A stretch of DNA of 64,000 nt from Actinokineospora baliensis (lineage in GTDB: Bacteria; Actinomycetota; Actinomycetes; Mycobacteriales; Pseudonocardiaceae), in assembly GCF_016907695.1 (NCBI RefSeq), contig NZ_JAFBCK010000001.1:3155001-3219000 (forward strand). Direction: 5' to 3'. The notes under the pieces are model-generated. The model ran no database searches. It saw nothing but the letters and a program-made list of their open reading frames with translations, and had not been told where the DNA came from. Position numbers and translations under genes: made by a program. Within the stretch, counting starts at the first letter, position 1, and the number at the start of each line of letters is the position of its first letter. Positions 43,235 through 51,859 of the stretch are shown here, in pieces.

Positions 43235-43253
43235 AGGGTGATAACGCCACCCT
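43235..43253 (-). terminator. small hairpin after the Thr-rich gene
   Basis: agggtg (43235-43240) pairs with caccct (43248-43253) across a seven-base loop, 23 bases beyond the stop at 43276. It is weak and could equally be part of the CAP gene leader. Confidence 0.35.
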
Positions 43254-43275
43254 CGGTCACTCGTTGTATCGAGAT

Positions 43276-43755
43276 TTACGTGGTGGTCGTCGTCGTGGGC
43301 GGCACCGTCGTGGTGGTGGTCGTGGTTGTGGTCGTCGGGTCCGACGTCGGCGGCACCGTGGTCGGGCTGTTGGGCGGCCGGACCGTGGTGGTCGTCGTGG
43401 TCGGCCGGTTCGGCCGCTTGGTGGTGGTCGTCGTGGTCGTCGGCTCCGCCTCGGTGGTCGTCGTGGTGGTCGACTCCGTGGTGGTCGGGTCCGTCGTCGT
43501 CGTGACGTCCGTGGTCGTGGCGTCGGACGTCGTCGTGGTGGTGGTCGTGGTGGTCGTCTGGTTGACCGTGACCTCGGTACCGGGGGACTGGGCGTCCTCA
43601 CCGTCCCCGGCGGCGAACGCGGCCACGGCGGCGAACACGGTCGCGCTCACGACTCCGGCCACGCCGAGCACGACGTAGGGGGAGCGGCGCGGCCCGGGAC
43701 GGTCGTCGGTGTCGTCCTCGAAGTCGTCGAAATCGTGGTCGGCTGGCTCGGACAT
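43276..43755 (-). CDS. Thr-rich single-span surface protein
   Basis: 159 residues, no family. An acidic cytoplasmic start (MSEPADHDFDDFEDDTDDRP) is followed by one membrane span (YVVLGVAGVVSATVFAAVAA). The outer part of about 95 residues is mostly Thr with Asp, Pro and Glu, ending PPTTTTTT. The coding DNA is a near-continuous ACC/ACG run, giving a G/T-rich opposite strand. The composition suggests an O-mannosylated stalk as in other actinobacterial Thr-rich proteins; no functional domain is present. Start ATG 43755 (an upstream GTG would add ten residues). Confidence 0.7.
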   Translation of the reverse strand: MSEPADHDFDDFEDDTDDRPGPRRSPYVVLGVAGVVSATVFAAVAAFAAGDGEDAQSPGTEVTVNQTTTTTTTTTTSDATTTDVTTTTDPTTTESTTTTTTEAEPTTTTTTTKRPNRPTTTTTTVRPPNSPTTVPPTSDPTTTTTTTTTTVPPTTTTTT

Positions 43756-43972
43756 GCGGGTCCTACCTCCCTGACCCGTCGGCAAGGCGGGCCACGGCGC
43801 GGCAAGCTATCACCCGCCCGGGGGGCCGGTGCGGCCGGCCACGCCGATCGACCGCCCGCGACAGCTGTTCACCCACCGTTCGGTCGCCGAACGACCGCTG
43901 TCCGTTGCCGATGACTTGTCTGTACAGGAGCCTACCGCCGTACTCGCCGGACCCCAGTCCTTGGAGGAACCC

Positions 43973-45478
43973 TTGCGGCGAAACCGACTCCCCGCCCTGC
44001 TCGCGTCCCTGGCCGTCGCGACCGGGGCGCTGCTGGTCCCCGCGCTCACCGCCCCGGCGGCCCACGCGGCGGCCAAGACGCCAAAAGTCCTGGTCATCGG
44101 CATCGACGGGCTGCTGTTCGACCGGATCGCCCCGGCCGACGCCCCCACCCTCGACAGCCTGATCGCCACCGGGTCGTCGAGCAAGACGGTGCTCTACGAC
44201 AACCCTTTCGCGCCCACCCTGTCCGGCCCCGGCTGGGCCACCCTGGCCACCGGAACTTGGCCAGACAAGCACCGCGTGCTCAGCAACAGCTGGGGGAGCT
44301 CGACCAACCTGGCGACCTACCCGGACTTCCTGACCCGGATCGAGTCGGCCCGCCCGGCGCTGTCCACCTTCGCGGCGGCCACCTGGGACCCGCTGGTCAA
44401 CGACTCGGCGGGCAAGGCGATCTTCTCCAGCGCGGTCGACGCGCGGGCCAACGGCGCCAACGACACCGACACCACCAACCAGACCGTGGCCCGGCTGCGC
44501 GACGTCGGCCCGGACGCGAGCTTCGTCGTGCTCGACGACGTCGACGCCGCAGGCCACAACTGCGGTGCGGCGACCACCTGCTACCTCAACGCCATCGCGG
44601 CCACCGACGCGCGGGTCAAGCAGTTCGTCGACACCATCCGGGCACGGGCGAACTACCCCGACGAGGACTGGACCATCCTGGTCTCGGCCGACCACGGCCA
44701 CACCGACGCGGGCGGCCACGGCGGGCTCACCCCGCCGGAGCGCGCCTCGTTCATCATCCGCAACGGCCCGGGCACCACCCCGGGCACGCCCGCCATCGCG
44801 CCCAAGAACGTCGACGTGGCCCCGACTGCGCTGTCCCTGCTCGGTGTCGCCATCCCCGCCACGCTCGACGGTCGGGTGCTGGGTACCGCCACCAACGACC
44901 CGTTCGACGGCCTCGTCGGCTCGCTGCAGGCGCGCGTGGACGAGACCGGCATCCCCACGTCGGTGCGCGGCTGGACCAAGACCACTCCGGCTGGCTGGAC
45001 CATCGACAACTCCGCGATGGGCACCGGCGGCATGACCGAGTGGCGCGGCTGGTCGTTCACCACCGACGACTTCTGGACCAGGACCGAGACCGGGCAGAGC
45101 CGCGAGAACAACGTCCGCGCCCGCGGCGTGTTCGCCGTCGCCGACTCCGACGAGTGGTCGGACAAGGCCACCTCGGGCACCTTCACCAGCGCGCTGACCT
45201 CGCCCGCGGTCTCCGTGTCCGGCAAGGCCACCCTCAAGGTCGGCTTCAGCTCGCACTACCGCAAGGAGGGCGGCGAGACCGCCACGGTGACGGTGTCCTT
45301 CGACGGCGGCGCGGCCAAGACCGTCCTGACCTACACCGGTGACGCCATCGCCAAGATCGAGGCCCTCTCGGTCGCGGTGCCCGCCGGGGCCCAGTCGGCC
45401 AAGGTGACCTGGCGGCTGGGCAACGGTGCCAACAACTGGTACTGGGCCGTCGACTCGCCCACCTTCGCCACCGCCTAG
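43973..45478 (+). CDS. secreted type I phosphodiesterase/nucleotide pyrophosphatase-like protein
   Basis: 501 residues. Signal peptide ALLASLAVATGALLVPALTA to AHAA, then an alkaline phosphatase-superfamily domain. Metal residues are in VLVIGIDGLLFDRI, the Thr nucleophile region is APTLSGPGWATLATGTWP, then LDDVDAAGHNCG and SADHGHTDAGGHGG. A C-terminal beta-sandwich of about 160 residues follows (VFAVADSDEWSDKATSG onward), of galactose-binding type. Start TTG 43973 has ggagg at 43963-43967; the open frame upstream lacks a signal. Likely cleaves phosphodiesters or nucleotides outside the cell; substrate unknown. Confidence 0.82.
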   Translation: MRRNRLPALLASLAVATGALLVPALTAPAAHAAAKTPKVLVIGIDGLLFDRIAPADAPTLDSLIATGSSSKTVLYDNPFAPTLSGPGWATLATGTWPDKHRVLSNSWGSSTNLATYPDFLTRIESARPALSTFAAATWDPLVNDSAGKAIFSSAVDARANGANDTDTTNQTVARLRDVGPDASFVVLDDVDAAGHNCGAATTCYLNAIAATDARVKQFVDTIRARANYPDEDWTILVSADHGHTDAGGHGGLTPPERASFIIRNGPGTTPGTPAIAPKNVDVAPTALSLLGVAIPATLDGRVLGTATNDPFDGLVGSLQARVDETGIPTSVRGWTKTTPAGWTIDNSAMGTGGMTEWRGWSFTTDDFWTRTETGQSRENNVRARGVFAVADSDEWSDKATSGTFTSALTSPAVSVSGKATLKVGFSSHYRKEGGETATVTVSFDGGAAKTVLTYTGDAIAKIEALSVAVPAGAQSAKVTWRLGNGANNWYWAVDSPTFATA

Positions 45479-45525
45479 CGATCTCCGGCACGGGTCCCGT
45501 GACAACACGTGCGATCATGGGACCC

Positions 45526-45801
45526 GTGTCGGGGATTCGGCTCACCGCGTTCGTCCGCGGGCACGTCCAAGGTGTGGGTTTCCGCTGGTGGACGCGGTCG
45601 CAGGCGCTGCGCCTCGGCTTGCTCGGCTGGGCCCGCAACACCCGGGACGGGCGGGTCGAGGTGGTCGCCGAGGGGCCGCGTGAACGGTGCGCCGAACTGC
45701 TCGAGGCGCTGCGCTCCGGCCAGACCCCCGGCACCGTCGTCTCGGTCGTCGAGCGGTGGGATCCGGCCAAGGGGAACCTGAGCGGGTTTCTCGAACGTTG
45801 A
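45526..45801 (+). CDS. acyP: acylphosphatase
   Basis: AcyP hydrolyses acyl phosphates. 91 residues. The catalytic Arg and phosphate loop are in RLTAFVRGHVQGVGFRWWTR, and the Asn is in LGWARNTRDGRVEVVAEGP. GTG 45526 matches the family start; a GTG nine codons upstream (45499) is open but unneeded. acyP lies just before smc in mycobacteria, as here except for the inserted sigma/anti-sigma pair. Confidence 0.93.
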   Translation: MSGIRLTAFVRGHVQGVGFRWWTRSQALRLGLLGWARNTRDGRVEVVAEGPRERCAELLEALRSGQTPGTVVSVVERWDPAKGNLSGFLER

Positions 45802-45853
45802 GTGACCGGGTCCACAGTGAACCAACCGGCACCGGGAGGCGTAAGCCCTGAAC

Positions 45854-46369
45854 GTGGGGAGCCCGGGGCAGGACGACGAGTTCGTCCGAGAGCTCTACAG
45901 CCGATACCGGCGACCGCTGCTCGGCTACGTGCTGCGCGCGGTCGGCGGTGACCACCAGCGCGCCGAGGATGTCGTGCAGGAGACTCTGTTGCGGGCATGG
46001 CGACACGCCGGGTCGCTCGAGGCCGACAAGGCCGGGCCGTGGCTCTACACGGTCGCGAAGAACCTTGTCATCTCCGGGTACCGCAGGCAGAGCGCCCGGG
46101 TCGCCGAGGTGCCCATCGACGGCGCCGACTGGCCGCGCTCGGGCGACGAGTTCGAGCAGGTCCTGCAGGGCTGGCAGGTCGCGGAGGCCATGCGCGCGCT
46201 CTCCCGCGACCACCGCGCGGTGATCGCCGAGCTGTTCTACCGCCGCCGCACGGTCGCCGAGGCGGCCAAGGTGCTCGGCGTCCCGCCCGGCACGGTCAAG
46301 TCCCGCTCGTTCTACGCCCTGCGGGCCCTGCGCGACGCGCTGGAGGAGCGGGGGGTGACGGAGCTGTGA
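45854..46369 (+). CDS. ECF RNA polymerase sigma factor, SigL-like
   Basis: 171 residues. Region 2: ELYSRYRRPLLGYVLRAVGG, QRAEDVVQETLLRAWRHAGS and GPWLYTVAKNLVISGYRRQS. Region 4: ALSRDHRAVIAELFYRRRTV and AAKVLGVPPGTVKSRSFYAL. It resembles mycobacterial SigL. GTG 45854 follows the weak gtaagccctgaac. Its stop overlaps the GTG of the anti-sigma gene, so the pair is coupled. Targets are unknown. Confidence 0.88.
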   Translation: MGSPGQDDEFVRELYSRYRRPLLGYVLRAVGGDHQRAEDVVQETLLRAWRHAGSLEADKAGPWLYTVAKNLVISGYRRQSARVAEVPIDGADWPRSGDEFEQVLQGWQVAEAMRALSRDHRAVIAELFYRRRTVAEAAKVLGVPPGTVKSRSFYALRALRDALEERGVTEL

Positions 46370-47109
46370 CCTGCTCGCACACGTCCTCGCTCGGTGCGTA
46401 CCTGCTCGGCGCGCTCGACCCGGCGGAGCGCTCCGCCTTCGAGGCGCACGCCACCGACTGCACCGACTGCCGCGGCGAGCTGGTCCGGTTGGCCCCGCTG
46501 CCCGGCCTGCTGCACCGCATCTCGGCCGCGGACTTCGAAGACACCCCAGAGGTGCCCGCGGACCTGCGCTCGATCAGCGGCCCGGTCGACCGGCCCGCCT
46601 GGTACGACGACGACCCGCTCGACGACGACCCGCCCGCCCCGGTGCCGGTCGCGGCGCCGCCGGCGCCCGTGGTCGCCGACATCGACATGTCCCGGCGGGC
46701 GCGCAGGTGGGCCCTCATGGGTGCCGCCGCGGCCGTGGTGGTCGCGCTCTCGGTGGGCGGCGCGCTGGTCTACGAGCGGCTGCACGAGCCGGACGCGCCG
46801 CGGCCGACGATGGTCAGCTGGTCGGCCACCGACCCGGCCAGCGGGGTCCGCGCCGACATCGACCTGACCGACCGCGCCTGGGGCACCGAGGTCAAGATCC
46901 GCCTGCACGACGTGCCGCCGGGCAAGCCGTGCAAGCTGGTGGTGCGCGGCCGCGACGGCTACCCGGAGATCGCGGGCTGGTGGGCCACCAGCTACGGCGA
47001 GGGCGACCAGATCCCGGGCAGCACGTCGATCAACCTGACCAGGATCTCCCGGGTCCAGGTGATGACCGACGACAACGTCGTGCTGGTCGATATCCCGGCC
47101 CCGTCGTGA
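46366..47109 (+). CDS. zinc-binding anti-sigma factor (RslA-like)
   Basis: 247 residues. The N-terminal zinc anti-sigma domain has HATDCTDCRGELVRLAPL (H-x3-C-x2-C). A Pro/Asp-rich linker and one membrane span (WALMGAAAAVVVALSVGGAL) follow. The outer domain of about 115 residues has TMVSWSATDPASGVRADIDL and WATSYGEGDQIPGSTSINL. In M. tuberculosis RslA releases SigL when its Cys pair is oxidised. Redox sensing here is inferred from the same motif. GTGA overlap with the sigma factor. Confidence 0.87.
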   Translation: MTCSHTSSLGAYLLGALDPAERSAFEAHATDCTDCRGELVRLAPLPGLLHRISAADFEDTPEVPADLRSISGPVDRPAWYDDDPLDDDPPAPVPVAAPPAPVVADIDMSRRARRWALMGAAAAVVVALSVGGALVYERLHEPDAPRPTMVSWSATDPASGVRADIDLTDRAWGTEVKIRLHDVPPGKPCKLVVRGRDGYPEIAGWWATSYGEGDQIPGSTSINLTRISRVQVMTDDNVVLVDIPAPS

Positions 47110-47239
47110 CCTGCGGGGACGGCGCGATCACCCGGTCATGTGGGCCCCGCCTCCCCGGAACGGCCATCCGGCCCGGGTAGTCTCGCTCGGATGACGGCGG
47201 CTCGTGTCCCGCTGAGCCTCACCGGAAGGGTCTCGCCTC

Positions 47240-50200
47240 GTGCACCTCAAGAGCTTGACGCTGAAGGGGTTCAAGTCCTTCGCCTCGGCGACGACGCTCA
47301 AGTTCGAGCCGGGTATCACCTGCGTCGTCGGCCCCAACGGCTCCGGCAAGTCCAACGTGCTCGACGCGTTGCGCTGGGTGATGGGTGAGGGCAGCGCCAA
47401 GGGCCTGCGCGGCGGCAAGATGGAAGACGTCATCTTCGCGGGGACCTCCGGCCGGGCGCCCCTTGGCCGGGCCGAGGTGACCCTGACCATCGACAACGCC
47501 GACGGCGCGCTGCCCATCGACTACGCCGAGGTGTCGATCACCCGCCGGATGTTCCGCGACGGGGCCAGCGAGTACGAGATCAACGGCCAGGGCTGCCGCC
47601 TGATGGACGTCCAGGAGTTGCTGTCGGACTCGGGCATCGGGCGCGAGATGCACGTGATCGTGGGGCAGGGCCAGCTCGCGGCGATCTTGGAGTCCAAGCC
47701 GGAGGAGCGCCGCGCGTTCATCGAGGAGGCCGCAGGCGTCCTCAAGCACCGCAAGCGCAAAGAGAAGGCCATCCGCAAGCTCGACGCGATGCAGGCCAAC
47801 CTCACCCGGCTCAACGACCTCACCGCCGAACTGCGCCGCCAGCTCAAGCCGTTGGGCAAGCAGGCCGAGATCGCGCGCAAGGCGCAGACCGTGCAGTCCG
47901 AGCTGCGTGACTCCCGCCTGCGCCTGCACGCGGACGATCTGGTCACCCAGCGCGGCGACATCGCGCGTGAAGAGGCCGATGAGGCGACCGCTAGGCGTAA
48001 GAGGGCTGAAGTCGAGCAAGCGCTGGAGATCGGGCAGGCGCGGCAGACGGAGCTTGAGGACAACCTCGCCATAGATCAGCCGAAGCTCGCTGCGGCTCAA
48101 GAGACCTGGTACCGGCTTTCCGCACTAGAGGAGCGGTTGCGCGGCACTGTTCGGCTCGCTGTCGAGCGAGCCCGGCACCTGTCGGCCGCGGTGGAAGCGC
48201 CGCGCGGCGGGCGCGATCCGGAGGAGCTGGAAGAAGAGGCCGAGCACACCGCGATGCGCGAGGCCGAGCTGTTCGAGGCCGTCGCCGAGGCCCGCTACGC
48301 GCTGGCCGAGGCCACCGAGCGGCGCGCGGAGCTGGAGCGCATGGTGCAGGCGGCCGAGAAGGCACACATGGCGGCCGTCCGCGCCATCGCCGACCGCCGC
48401 GAGGGGCTGGCCAGGCTCGCCGGGCAGGTCGAGGCGTTCCGCAGCAAGGCGGGGGCGACCGACGAGGAGATCGAGCGGCTGTCGTTCACCCTCGGCGAGG
48501 CCGGGGAACGCGCCGAGATCGCCGCCGAGGAACTGGCTGTGGCCCAGGAGGTGACCGGGGTCGAGGACACCGACGACGCCGCCCTCGCCGAGCGCCACAG
48601 CCAGGCCACATCTTCCCTGGACGCGGCCCGCGCCCGGGTCGAGGAACTGGTCCGGTCCGAGCGGCAGGCGGAGAAGGACATCGCCTCGTGGCGGGCCCGC
48701 GTCGACGCGCTCTCCCTCGGTCTCTCCCGCAAGGACGGGGCGGGCGCGCTGCTCGCCGCTTCCGGGCGGCTTCCGGGGCTGCTGGGGTCGGTCGCCGCGC
48801 TGCTGACCGTCGAGCCCGGCGCCGAGGCCGCCTTGGCCGCGGCCCTCGGTCCGGTCGCCGACGCCGTGGCCGTCGCGAACCCCGACGGCGCGCTCGACGC
48901 ACTGCGGCTGCTGCGCGCCGGTGACGCTGGTCGGGCCGGGATGCTCATCGGCGGCCCGGACACCCCGCTGGACCGCTCGACGTGGCCCGCGCTGCCCCCC
49001 GGCGCCCGTTGGGCGGTCGACCTGGTCCGCGCGCCGGACGCCCTGGTGCCCGCCGTGCACCGGGCCCTCGACCGGATGGCGGTCGTCGACGGCCTCGACC
49101 AGGCCAGGGCCTTGGTCGCCCAGCACGCCGACGTCCGCGCGGTCACCGGCGAAGGGGACGTCCTCGGCGCCCACTGGGCGGTGGGCGGGTCGGAGAAGGC
49201 CCGCAGCGTCATCGAGGTCCAGGCCGCCGTGGACGAGGCCAACGCCAAGCTCTCGGCCGCCGAGCGCGCCGTCGAACAGGCCTCCGCCGCGCTGGAGGGC
49301 GCCCGCGCCGAGCAGCAGGCCCGCCGCACCGAGGTCGACGCGGTCAAGGAGGCGCTCAACGAGGGCAAGGTCCGCGCCGCCCGCTCGGCCGAGCGCCTCA
49401 ACCGGCTGCGCGCGGCCGTGCGGTCCGCCGAGGCCGAGGTCGAGCGGGCCAGGAGCCAGCGCGCCAAGGTCGAGCAGGCCCGAGCCGACGCCCTGACCCG
49501 GCTCGCCGAGCTGGAGGAGCGGCTCGCCCTCGTCGAGCAGGAGCAGTCCGCCGACGACGAGCCGGACTCCGCCGAGCGCGACGAGTACACCGCCGCGCTG
49601 GCCACCGCCCGCCAGGAGGAGATGGAGAGCAGGCTCACCCTGCGCACCTCCGAGGAGCGCCACCGCGCGCTGCAGGGCAAGGCCGACCAGTTGCGCCGCG
49701 CCGCGCGCGCCGAGCGCGAGGCCCGTGAGCGCTCCGCCAGGGCTCTTGCCTCCCGCAAGCGGGGCGCCACCATCGCCCAGGCCGTGGTGGACGGGGGTGA
49801 GCTGGCGCTGCGGCGCATCGCCGAGTCGCTCGCCCGCTCCGCCCAGGAGCGCGACGAGATCCAGGCCCAGCGGGCTGAGCGCGAGCGGGTGCTCGCCGAG
49901 GTGCGCGGCAAGGTCCGCGAGCTGAGCACCGAGCTGGAGAAGCTGACCGACGCCGTGCACCGCGACGAGGTGCTGCGCGCCGAGCAGCGGCTGCGGCTGG
50001 AGCAGCTGGAGGTCAAGATCGCCGAGACGTTCGGCATCGGCCTGGAGGACCTCGTCGCCGAGTACGGCCCGCACGTCCCAGTGCCGCCGAGCCCCGGCGA
50101 GCTGGCCGAGTACGAGGCGGCCAAGGAGCGCGGCGAAGAGGTGACCATGCCGCCCTCGTCCCCGTACGACCGGGAGACCCAGGCGCGGCGGGCCAAGCGC

Positions 50201-50917
50201 GCCGAACGCGACCTGACGATGCTCGGCAAGGTCAACCCGTTGGCACTGGAGGAGTTCGCCGCGCTGGAGGAGCGCTACAAGTTCCTCTCCACGCAGCTGG
50301 AAGACCTCAAGGCGACCAGGCGCGACCTGCTCACGGTCATCAAGGAGGTCGACGACAAGATCCTCGAGGTCTTCGCCTCGGCCTACGAGGACGTCGCCCG
50401 CGAGTTCGTCACCGTGTTCAACGTGCTGTTCCCCGGCGGCGAGGGCCGGATGATCCTCACCGAGCCGGAGGACATGCTCAGCACCGGCGTCGACGTCGAG
50501 GCCCGCCCGCCCGGTAAGAAGGTCAAGCGCCTGTCGCTGCTCTCCGGCGGGGAGAAGTCGCTGGTCGCGGTGGCCATGCTGGTCGCCATCTTCCGCGCGC
50601 GGCCCTCGCCGTTCTACGTGATGGACGAGGTCGAGGCCGCGCTCGACGACACCAACATGCGGCGGCTGATCGGCCTGCTCGAGCAGCTGCGGGCCAGCTC
50701 GCAGCTGATCATCATCACCCACCAGAAGCCGACCATGGAGATCGCCGACGCGCTCTACGGCGTCAGCATGCGCGGCGACGGCATCACCCAGGTCATCTCG
50801 CAGCGGCTGCAGCGGCCTGCCAAGGCCGAGATCCCGGCGGTGCCCATCCCGGCGGCGGCACCCGCGCCCGCGGTGGAGTCGATCCCGGCGGACCAGGAGT
50901 CCGCGCAGGCGGAGTGA
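47240..50917 (+). CDS. smc: chromosome segregation protein SMC
   Basis: SMC is the ATPase arm of the condensin-like complex with ScpA and ScpB. 1225 residues. Head: LKGFKSFASATTLKFEPGIT, Walker A VVGPNGSGKSNVLDALRWVM. Long coiled coils flank a hinge at about residues 500-660 (GRLPGLLGSVAALLTVEPGA). C-terminal head: signature LLSGGEKSLVAVAMLVAIFR with Walker B FYVMDEVEAALDD. A short Pro/Ala-rich tail follows. GTG 47240. ggtagtct at 47178 is a possible -10. In relatives ftsY comes next; here four genes intervene. Confidence 0.97.
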   Translation: MHLKSLTLKGFKSFASATTLKFEPGITCVVGPNGSGKSNVLDALRWVMGEGSAKGLRGGKMEDVIFAGTSGRAPLGRAEVTLTIDNADGALPIDYAEVSITRRMFRDGASEYEINGQGCRLMDVQELLSDSGIGREMHVIVGQGQLAAILESKPEERRAFIEEAAGVLKHRKRKEKAIRKLDAMQANLTRLNDLTAELRRQLKPLGKQAEIARKAQTVQSELRDSRLRLHADDLVTQRGDIAREEADEATARRKRAEVEQALEIGQARQTELEDNLAIDQPKLAAAQETWYRLSALEERLRGTVRLAVERARHLSAAVEAPRGGRDPEELEEEAEHTAMREAELFEAVAEARYALAEATERRAELERMVQAAEKAHMAAVRAIADRREGLARLAGQVEAFRSKAGATDEEIERLSFTLGEAGERAEIAAEELAVAQEVTGVEDTDDAALAERHSQATSSLDAARARVEELVRSERQAEKDIASWRARVDALSLGLSRKDGAGALLAASGRLPGLLGSVAALLTVEPGAEAALAAALGPVADAVAVANPDGALDALRLLRAGDAGRAGMLIGGPDTPLDRSTWPALPPGARWAVDLVRAPDALVPAVHRALDRMAVVDGLDQARALVAQHADVRAVTGEGDVLGAHWAVGGSEKARSVIEVQAAVDEANAKLSAAERAVEQASAALEGARAEQQARRTEVDAVKEALNEGKVRAARSAERLNRLRAAVRSAEAEVERARSQRAKVEQARADALTRLAELEERLALVEQEQSADDEPDSAERDEYTAALATARQEEMESRLTLRTSEERHRALQGKADQLRRAARAEREARERSARALASRKRGATIAQAVVDGGELALRRIAESLARSAQERDEIQAQRAERERVLAEVRGKVRELSTELEKLTDAVHRDEVLRAEQRLRLEQLEVKIAETFGIGLEDLVAEYGPHVPVPPSPGELAEYEAAKERGEEVTMPPSSPYDRETQARRAKRAERDLTMLGKVNPLALEEFAALEERYKFLSTQLEDLKATRRDLLTVIKEVDDKILEVFASAYEDVAREFVTVFNVLFPGGEGRMILTEPEDMLSTGVDVEARPPGKKVKRLSLLSGGEKSLVAVAMLVAIFRARPSPFYVMDEVEAALDDTNMRRLIGLLEQLRASSQLIIITHQKPTMEIADALYGVSMRGDGITQVISQRLQRPAKAEIPAVPIPAAAPAPAVESIPADQESAQAE

Positions 50918-50970
50918 CCCGAACGTCCCAACCGGACAAAACCGGGTGAACCCGCCTCTGGACAAAGGAA

Positions 50971-51001
50971 AACCCCGACCGCTGGGGGTGCGGCCGGGGT
51001 T
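50971..51001. terminator. shared terminator between smc and the membrane protein gene
   Basis: A 12-bp stem with one A-C mismatch (50971-50982 with 50990-51001) stands between the two convergent stops. It has gaaaa before and tt after, so it can serve both directions. Confidence 0.75.
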
Positions 51002-51016
51002 GTGGTCCTTCGTGGC

Positions 51017-51514
51017 TCAGGCGGCCGGGTAACCCGGGGCCGGGGGAGCCTGCGGCGGGACGGCCTTGCGGGTGTTGGCGAAGGCCAGGCCCGCACCGAC
51101 CGCGGAGGCGATGGCCGCGAGCAGGCCGAGGTAGAGGCCGAAGCCCGCGCCCGCGCTCACACCGAGGCCCTCGACGCCCGAGGTGCCGTCCAGGGTCAGC
51201 CAGCGGATCAGGATGATCACCACGGCCGCGGCGGCGAGGCCGAGCCAGATGGTGACCAGGTTCGGCACCGCGGTCCCGAAGTGCGGCAGCAGCAGGACCA
51301 CCGCGGCCGCGACCAGCAGCAGGACCGGCAGCCAGCCGCCGATGCCGATGCTCCACGCGCCGAACGAGGTGTTGAAGCCCGCCATGCCGAGGCCGGAGGG
51401 GCCGTCGTAGGACACCGAGTACCACGGGAAGAAGCTGAAGATGAACGCCAGCGCGCCTGCGCCGATGCCCGCCCACTCGATCGGGGTGACGCGCTTGGGG
51501 TCGAAGTTAGCCAT
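51017..51514 (-). CDS. four-helix membrane protein of unknown function
   Basis: 165 residues. Membrane helices: WAGIGAGALAFIFSFFPWYS, WLPVLLLVAAAVVLLLPHFG, VTIWLGLAAAAVVIILIRWL and GFGLYLGLLAAIASAVGAGL. An outer loop SVSYDGPSGLGMAGFNTSFG and a Pro/Ala-rich tail (AVPPQAPPAPGYPAA) complete it. This looks like the small DUF-type integral proteins common in actinobacteria; no function can be assigned. ATG 51514 with a clear N-terminus MANFDPKRVTPIEW. Confidence 0.78.
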   Translation of the reverse strand: MANFDPKRVTPIEWAGIGAGALAFIFSFFPWYSVSYDGPSGLGMAGFNTSFGAWSIGIGGWLPVLLLVAAAVVLLLPHFGTAVPNLVTIWLGLAAAAVVIILIRWLTLDGTSGVEGLGVSAGAGFGLYLGLLAAIASAVGAGLAFANTRKAVPPQAPPAPGYPAA

Positions 51515-51859
51515 CGGCTGGGGCCTTCCTGGGGAGATCTCTGGGGTCGCGCGAACCCGCGCGCACGTGCGGGTCGCGGTGAGGATCGCACAAAGTATGG
51601 GCTGATCCGATCGTTTCGCAAATAACGGGACCGTCTCGGGTCGACGGACGGGGCCATCCGGGCTACCGGCGGTCGGTTGCGGGGTGCCCTGGTGCTGGGC
51701 GCGGTCACTGCCAGCGGTGATCCGGTCGCGGTGCGCATCCGGACTGTCCACATGGAGCGGTCGGGCGTGCTCTCCCGGATCGTGGGCACCGCTCGGGTGG
51801 GTGGCCGCCGCCGGTAATCCGCTCGCGCGGGGGTGTGCGCGGCGTTCACGATTTCGGAC
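51515..51859. other. 345-base intergenic region between divergent genes
   Basis: No gene is supported. A 46-codon plus-strand frame from a TTG near 51678 (LRGALVLGAVTASGDPVAVR onward to a TAA near 51818) reads like protein but has no ribosome site or family. acaaagtatgggctgat near 51591 is AT-richer than its surroundings and may hold the promoter of the membrane protein gene. Confidence 0.4.

Noticed and set aside
42850..43560. Possible CRISPR or satellite array from the regular gtggtcgtcgtgg pattern
   Set aside because: There are no constant repeats with unique spacers. The pattern is Thr codon runs in two minus-strand genes.
48125..50965. 946-codon minus-strand frame opposite smc
   Set aside because: Same antisense effect. 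Its Leu/Gly/Arg-rich translation mirrors the SMC coiled coil and has no motif.
51678..51820. 46-codon frame before the double GNAT gene
   Set aside because: It reads like protein but has only a TTG start, no ribosome site and no recognised family; kept as a note in the intergenic entry.
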